DNA of 64,000 nt from JAKQDH01 sp029558835 (lineage in GTDB: Bacteria > Planctomycetota > Phycisphaerae > UBA1845). The position numbers and the translations under genes were made by a program. Each line of letters opens with the position of its first letter. Within the stretch, counting starts at the first letter, position 1. The DNA lies in the NCBI GenBank assembly GCA_035356615.1, contig DAOQSN010000022.1, forward strand, positions 26,399 to 90,398, given 5' to 3'. This document shows, piece by piece, positions 59,935-64,000 of the stretch. The notes beneath the pieces were generated by a model that searched no databases, was not told where the DNA came from, and saw only the letters and a program-made list of their open reading frames with translations.

Positions 59935-62127
59935 ATGCACGGTTGTTTGGCACGGAGCATCGCACTGGGCGTGGCGGTAGGTCTCCTGTACGGTTCGCTT
60001 GCTTTTGGCGACTGTCCGTCGGTAACGTTCTCGAAGACATGGACGACCACCGGCGACTTTGACGAAGGCTGGTATGTCAACGCCAACGGGGGTAACGACG
60101 AGCTGCAGATCAACGGAGTCGCTGACCTTCCCCCGTACATATGGGTTGCCTGCTCAGATCGCGGCACAGTGGTCCGGATCGCGACCCGAGCGCACTACTC
60201 CCCACTTCACGATCCACCTCAGGTCAGCATCGGGCAGATACTTGGTGAATACAGCACGGCCCCCGACACCTTCCAGAAACGTCCCTCGCGAACGACCGTG
60301 GACTTCGACGGCAACGTATGGGTGGGCAACCGCGGCATTGACGGAACACCGTGGATCGACGATTCCGTGGTTAAGGTCGGCACGGGCGCAGCGTATCAGT
60401 GGGTCGATCGGGACCCGGATGGAGAGGGACCGGAGCTGCCGAACGGTGTCATCGACACTTCGACCGAGTACGGCACCGTGCTGGGGTGGCTGCCAAGTGG
60501 CGCACCGCGCGATGAGCTGGTGCTCCTGTTTCGAGGCGTTCCCACCAGCGGTGTACGCACCGTTGCTGTCGACCGCAGCAACAACGTCTGGATCGGTGGA
60601 TATGAAGATTCAGAGCATGGACTCCTCGATGGACGGACAGGAGCCACGATTCGCGAGTTCGTGGATATGGATTGCGGTGGGTACGGAGGCCTCATAGATC
60701 GGCGCGGTGTTCTCTGGTCCTCTCATCGGAACAACAGCCGGTTACTATGCTTTGACGTGGGCAGCGAGCGGGAGACGTGTCTCCCAGTAGGGCACTCCTA
60801 CGGGCTTGCGGTTGACTTGGATGGGATGATCTGGAACACCCGTGAAGTCGACGCCACCGTTCGCAAGATCGACCCGCTCACGTGGCGCATGTGGGAGTTT
60901 TCGACCGGCGGGTTGCACAGTAAAGGAGTATCGGTTACTCCCGTGGACAACCACGTGTGGATTGCCAATCAGAGCTCGCACACGGTGAGTCGCCTCGACA
61001 GCGATGGAACCCTATTGAAGGTGATTGCATTGGATCAGGGTATCGCTCCGCCCGGTAAGCTCCCGACCGGCGTGGCCGTAGACGCTGACGGCTTCGTGTG
61101 GGTCACCAACCGGGGTGAGGGCGAGATTCCCTCAACAGTCATGCGCATCGACCCGAATGGAGGCCTGGACGGGCTCGGGGCGGTGGATACGGACCACATC
61201 GTGAACTTGGGCGTGGGCGCGGACGCCTACAACTACAGTGACATGACGGGGATGAGTCTGATGTGGACGGTGGCGCCCGCGGGGACGTGGCTGGGCGTCG
61301 TCGATGCGGGGGAGGGCAATGAAGAGTTCACCTGGGAGCGCATCTCCTGGGAGGCGACGCCGGGCGACGGGACGGTGCTGGTCCAGGCATGGGCGGCCAA
61401 CGTGGATACCGACCTCGGGGCCGCGAGCACGACGAACTACGTCACCGCGCAGAACGGCGGGTTCCTCGCATGTACGCTGATCGGGCGGTACCTGGAAGTG
61501 CGCGTGCAGCTCAACGCGGCCGAGCACAACAGCGTCTGGCCGACGCTGCAAAGCCTGACGGCCTCGGGGTGCCTGGTCCTCGAGGATGACTATGTTGATG
61601 AGTGCGATGACGAGGAGGAGGGGAACGGCATCCCCGACCACTGCGAGCCGGACTGCAACGACAATGGCTGGCCGGACTCGTGCGACATCGAGTACGGACC
61701 CAGCTACGACTGCAACGGCAACGACGTGCCGGACGAGTGCGAGGACTGTGACGCGAACGGCGTGCCCGACTACTGCGAGGTCAATTGCAGCGCCTGCCCG
61801 AACTGCACGAGTTGCGTGACGCAGGATGACTGCAACGGGAACGGGATCCCTGATCCGTGGGACATCGCCTGCACGGGGGCCTGGGCGGACTGTCCGGGGT
61901 GCGGGGATAGCGAGGACTGCAACGAGAACGACGGCCCGGGCGGCCGTCGCCGGGTTGGCTCAGCGCCTGGTGCAGGACGGCGGCAAGTTCGTGTCATACT
62001 GAATATGCGTGCCCAACACCGTAGGCTTGAACGCTGCTTTGGGGCGGCGGGCAGGCTCCAGGGTGGCCTTTTAAGAGATTCTCAGCGTTTTCACACGCCG
62101 CGCGCAACGTTTCCGCGTCATGTATGA
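59935..62127 (+). CDS. Secreted propeller protein with Cys-rich 'DCNxNG' repeats, 3' end aberrant
   Basis: An open frame of 730 codons. ATG 59935 has AGGAG about 10 bases upstream; the signal peptide is 'IALGVAVGLLYGSLAFG'. About 60-420 has NHL/Vgb-like propeller blades ('VDFDGNVWVGNRG', 'VDRSNNVWIGGYEDSE', 'VDADGFVWVTNRGEGE'). About 430-560 is a globular domain shared with the fragment at 58690. From about 560 are Cys/Asp-rich calcium-type repeats ('DCNDNGWPDSCD', 'DCNGNGIPDPWD'). At about 61933 the repeats stop abruptly and the remaining 60 or so codons look non-native. The authentic end is probably lost through a rearrangement. Confidence 0.75.
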   Translation: MHGCLARSIALGVAVGLLYGSLAFGDCPSVTFSKTWTTTGDFDEGWYVNANGGNDELQINGVADLPPYIWVACSDRGTVVRIATRAHYSPLHDPPQVSIGQILGEYSTAPDTFQKRPSRTTVDFDGNVWVGNRGIDGTPWIDDSVVKVGTGAAYQWVDRDPDGEGPELPNGVIDTSTEYGTVLGWLPSGAPRDELVLLFRGVPTSGVRTVAVDRSNNVWIGGYEDSEHGLLDGRTGATIREFVDMDCGGYGGLIDRRGVLWSSHRNNSRLLCFDVGSERETCLPVGHSYGLAVDLDGMIWNTREVDATVRKIDPLTWRMWEFSTGGLHSKGVSVTPVDNHVWIANQSSHTVSRLDSDGTLLKVIALDQGIAPPGKLPTGVAVDADGFVWVTNRGEGEIPSTVMRIDPNGGLDGLGAVDTDHIVNLGVGADAYNYSDMTGMSLMWTVAPAGTWLGVVDAGEGNEEFTWERISWEATPGDGTVLVQAWAANVDTDLGAASTTNYVTAQNGGFLACTLIGRYLEVRVQLNAAEHNSVWPTLQSLTASGCLVLEDDYVDECDDEEEGNGIPDHCEPDCNDNGWPDSCDIEYGPSYDCNGNDVPDECEDCDANGVPDYCEVNCSACPNCTSCVTQDDCNGNGIPDPWDIACTGAWADCPGCGDSEDCNENDGPGGRRRVGSAPGAGRRQVRVILNMRAQHRRLERCFGAAGRLQGGLLRDSQRFHTPRATFPRHV
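61934..62002 (+). pseudogene. Probable 3' fragment of an unrelated gene
   Basis: In a different frame from the overlapping surface-protein ORF, 61934-62002 encodes 'ARAAVAGLAQRLVQDGG' then 'KFVSY' and a TGA stop. It looks like a natural protein C-terminus. It begins exactly where the Cys-rich repeats of the surface protein break off, suggesting a junction with another gene. The parent gene is not recognised. Confidence 0.4.
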
Positions 62128-62211
62128 CAGAGAGGATGGGGGAGCCGTGTACCCGACCCGACGTGGGTGGCACGGCGCCCGGCTCGCTAACTCGAACGAG
62201 GAGGAGACCGT

Positions 62212-64000
62212 ATGACACGGCTGGTAGTGGCAGGACTTCTAGCACTTCTGGTAGTGGCGGGCGCACCCGGCGCCCGCGCGGACATGCTAATCGGGGCATC
62301 CTGGGACGGGACGATCTACGACATCGACCCGACCACCGGGCTGGCGAGCAATCCGCGGGCGACGGGGCTGTCCGGGCTGGCCGGAATCGACTTCTCCGCC
62401 CAGGGTACGCTCTTCGCGATGACTGTACTTGAAGGCAACGCCTCGAACTCGCTCTACACCCTTAACGTAGCGACTGGAGCGGCGGAGTACGTGGGCGCGA
62501 CCGGCTTCGCGGGCATGTTAGAAGGCGACCTCGCCAGTGATCCCGCCGGCAGTGATCTTTACGGCGTGCTCAGCTTTGCCGGAGGCACCGGGTTCCGCCT
62601 CATCCGTTTGGATCGGCAGACTGGTCAGGGTGAGTACATCGGTCGCGTCCCAGGCTCACGGGATATCTCAGGACTCGCTTTCGATGCCGCGGGCACGCTG
62701 TTCGGCCTCGACACCCAGAACGATGAGTTGCTGACTCTGGACAAGGACAGCGCAGACGTGCTCGGCAGCGTTGTCCTAAGCCACGCCTTCGCTGACCATG
62801 GGGCGATGCGCTTCGGGCCCGACGACGTGCTTTACGCGGTGGACGGCGGAACCGGGCTCATGGGAGTTCTTTACAGTATTGATACGTCCAGCGGATGGGT
62901 CATGCAGGTGGGGGCGACCGGTGTGCCCGGAGGGTTCTCGGCGTTGACGGTGCCCGAGCCGTGCACTCTGCTACTGCTGCTTCTCGGGGGAGTCCTGCTT
63001 CACCGCTGTAGAGCGTGTTCCCGCGGCGAACGCCGTGGCCTTGGGGCTTGGCAGGCCGCCGCGGGCGTAGTGCTTGCTCTGACAACCGTTTGCCAGGCTC
63101 AGATGGGCGGGCAGAGCTACCCAGAGCCTCCCGCCCTGAGCAGCGAGACAGGCCTGGGGCCCCTGCCTTCCTATTCCCTGCTTCTGCATGGCGGCTTTGT
63201 CACAGCAGGTACCAGCACGCGCCTCTGCCAAGGCCCCCCGCAAGTGGATCCCTTCGAGCTTACGCTTGAGGGCGTTCCCACGAGCAGTACGATTCTCCTC
63301 GCCTTGGCTCACTGGTCGTATCTGACGGATGACCCCACTGATCCCGGTTTGAGGACGATCTTCATCAATGGCAGCGAGGTGTCGGGTGCCCTTGTCGGGG
63401 AGGCCGAGCCTGACCTGTGCTGGAATCGGGCCGCCACGGCGGCATACGAAGCCGACGTGACCTCCATAGTCGTCACCGCCGGTGGGAATGGCACCTACAC
63501 GGTTGCGGGTGCCGTTGACGAAGGGGGAGCGCTGGGAGAAGGGCTCTCGCTCTTTGTTGTGTATGAGAACTCGACGCTGCCGCTTTCGCGGATCCTGGTC
63601 TACCGCGGATTGATCCAGACATCCGATGGGGACTATGTCGCGGAGGCGACGCTCGGGTTCGGCGGCGACGCATACATCGGGGGTCCGGCACGCCTGTTCT
63701 TGAACGCGATGGACGGGCAATACACACAGAATATGGCCTGGGCGGATGCTTTGTTTCTGAACGGCTTCCTTGCGAGCGGGTTCCCCGGGACCGGGATGGC
63801 TCCGGACGCGTGGCGTGGAGCACTTGGGCCAGGGACGCCGCACACGAACTACTACGACCACGCCGAGGGGGACTCGAGTCCGTTCATGACGCCCGGAACG
63901 CACGAGGTTACCGTCCGCACCGAAAGTGAGCTCGACTGCATCGGCCACAGTTTCGCCGCGATCTCGTTTGTAAGCCTCGACTGGTGCGACGATGGGCCGC
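62212..64000 (+). CDS. Propeller/PEP-CTERM protein continuous with a second exported domain (runs off right edge)
   Basis: An open frame of at least 596 codons. ATG 62212 has GGAGG about 7 bases upstream and a signal peptide ('LVVAGLLALLVVAGAPGARAD'). Residues about 25-245 are beta-propeller-like repeats ('GLAGIDFSAQGTLFAM', 'GLAFDAAGTLFGLDTQNDEL'). At about 246-268 is a PEP-CTERM anchor ('VPEPCTLLLLLLGGVLLHRC'), which normally ends a protein. Here the frame continues without a stop into a new signal-like segment ('AAAGVVLALTTVCQAQ') and a beta-rich domain ('FELTLEGVPTSSTILLALAH', 'LFVVYENSTLPLSRILVYRG') resembling DUF3344. Two adjacent genes have probably been joined by loss of a stop codon or a frameshift. 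Confidence 0.72.
   Translation, partial: MTRLVVAGLLALLVVAGAPGARADMLIGASWDGTIYDIDPTTGLASNPRATGLSGLAGIDFSAQGTLFAMTVLEGNASNSLYTLNVATGAAEYVGATGFAGMLEGDLASDPAGSDLYGVLSFAGGTGFRLIRLDRQTGQGEYIGRVPGSRDISGLAFDAAGTLFGLDTQNDELLTLDKDSADVLGSVVLSHAFADHGAMRFGPDDVLYAVDGGTGLMGVLYSIDTSSGWVMQVGATGVPGGFSALTVPEPCTLLLLLLGGVLLHRCRACSRGERRGLGAWQAAAGVVLALTTVCQAQMGGQSYPEPPALSSETGLGPLPSYSLLLHGGFVTAGTSTRLCQGPPQVDPFELTLEGVPTSSTILLALAHWSYLTDDPTDPGLRTIFINGSEVSGALVGEAEPDLCWNRAATAAYEADVTSIVVTAGGNGTYTVAGAVDEGGALGEGLSLFVVYENSTLPLSRILVYRGLIQTSDGDYVAEATLGFGGDAYIGGPARLFLNAMDGQYTQNMAWADALFLNGFLASGFPGTGMAPDAWRGALGPGTPHTNYYDHAEGDSSPFMTPGTHEVTVRTESELDCIGHSFAAISFVSLDWCDDGP

Overview
The window is high-GC DNA from a draft assembly (a run of 100 Ns marks a scaffold gap at 31446-31545). 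It most likely comes from an uncultured member of the Planctomycetota, perhaps Phycisphaerae-like. The evidence is a GreA transcript-cleavage factor with a very long N-terminal extension (a PVC-type architecture), several large secreted proteins with dockerin-like EF-hand tails, PEP-CTERM surface proteins, a Ser/Thr kinase with a C-terminal membrane anchor, a zinc-ribbon membrane protein, and a dense load of short palindromic interspersed repeats between genes. The lineage call is inference; there is no rRNA, tRNA or CRISPR array that I can see.

Layout. 1-4.2 kb (minus): start of guaB, then a tightly overlapping pabB-pabC-NIF3 operon. 4.5-10.1 kb: SH3-domain secreted protein, a tiny lipoprotein-like gene, gpsA, and a 13-repeat propeller-like dockerin protein. 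11-18.2 kb (plus): a polysaccharide export operon (ABC permease, ATPase with a Wzt-like tail, three glycosyltransferases, one fused in frame to a methyltransferase). 18.5-29.4 kb: GreA fusion, a squalene-cyclase-fold secreted protein with a YbjQ-like partner, a membrane GT2, ComEC, a small conserved protein and sucC without sucD. 29.9-35.2 kb (minus): lipoprotein hydrolase, zinc-ribbon membrane protein, ftsY, nusB, ribH and a FlgT-N-like secreted protein. 35.5-42.2 kb (plus): DUF456 protein, a reduced MnmE-like GTPase, a Ser/Thr kinase, and a lamin-tail/dockerin/beta-helix protein. 42.6-45 kb (minus): ECF sigma, anti-sigma and secretin-N-domain genes in one cluster. 45.4-50.7 kb: OFA-family MFS transporter, stand-alone receiver, recJ and a REP-associated tyrosine transposase flanked by its repeats. 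50.8-64 kb: a PD40/TPR/CxxCH lipoprotein and a series of secreted dockerin or PEP-CTERM proteins, including rearranged fragments; the last gene runs off the window.

Most notable observations. (1) The gene at 57340-58278 encodes a secreted thioredoxin-fold (Omp28-like) dockerin protein whose frame is interrupted by a single TGA exactly where the first Cys of a W-C-x-x-C motif belongs, with a 10-bp hairpin directly after it: a selenoprotein candidate or a precisely placed nonsense change. (2) A 7-bp unit repeated four times lies inside the anti-sigma gene, where slippage would switch the frame, and a second heptamer array lies downstream in the same cluster. (3) The transposase at 50 kb is bracketed by inverted-repeat pairs whose sequence supplies the stop codon of the transposase and the C-terminal tail of RecJ. 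(4) Gene fragments at 58.6-59.0 kb and 61.9-62.0 kb share a duplicated block and abut pieces of unrelated genes, so this area has been rearranged or mis-assembled. (5) At least nine families of short repeats fill the intergenic space, some reaching into coding frames.
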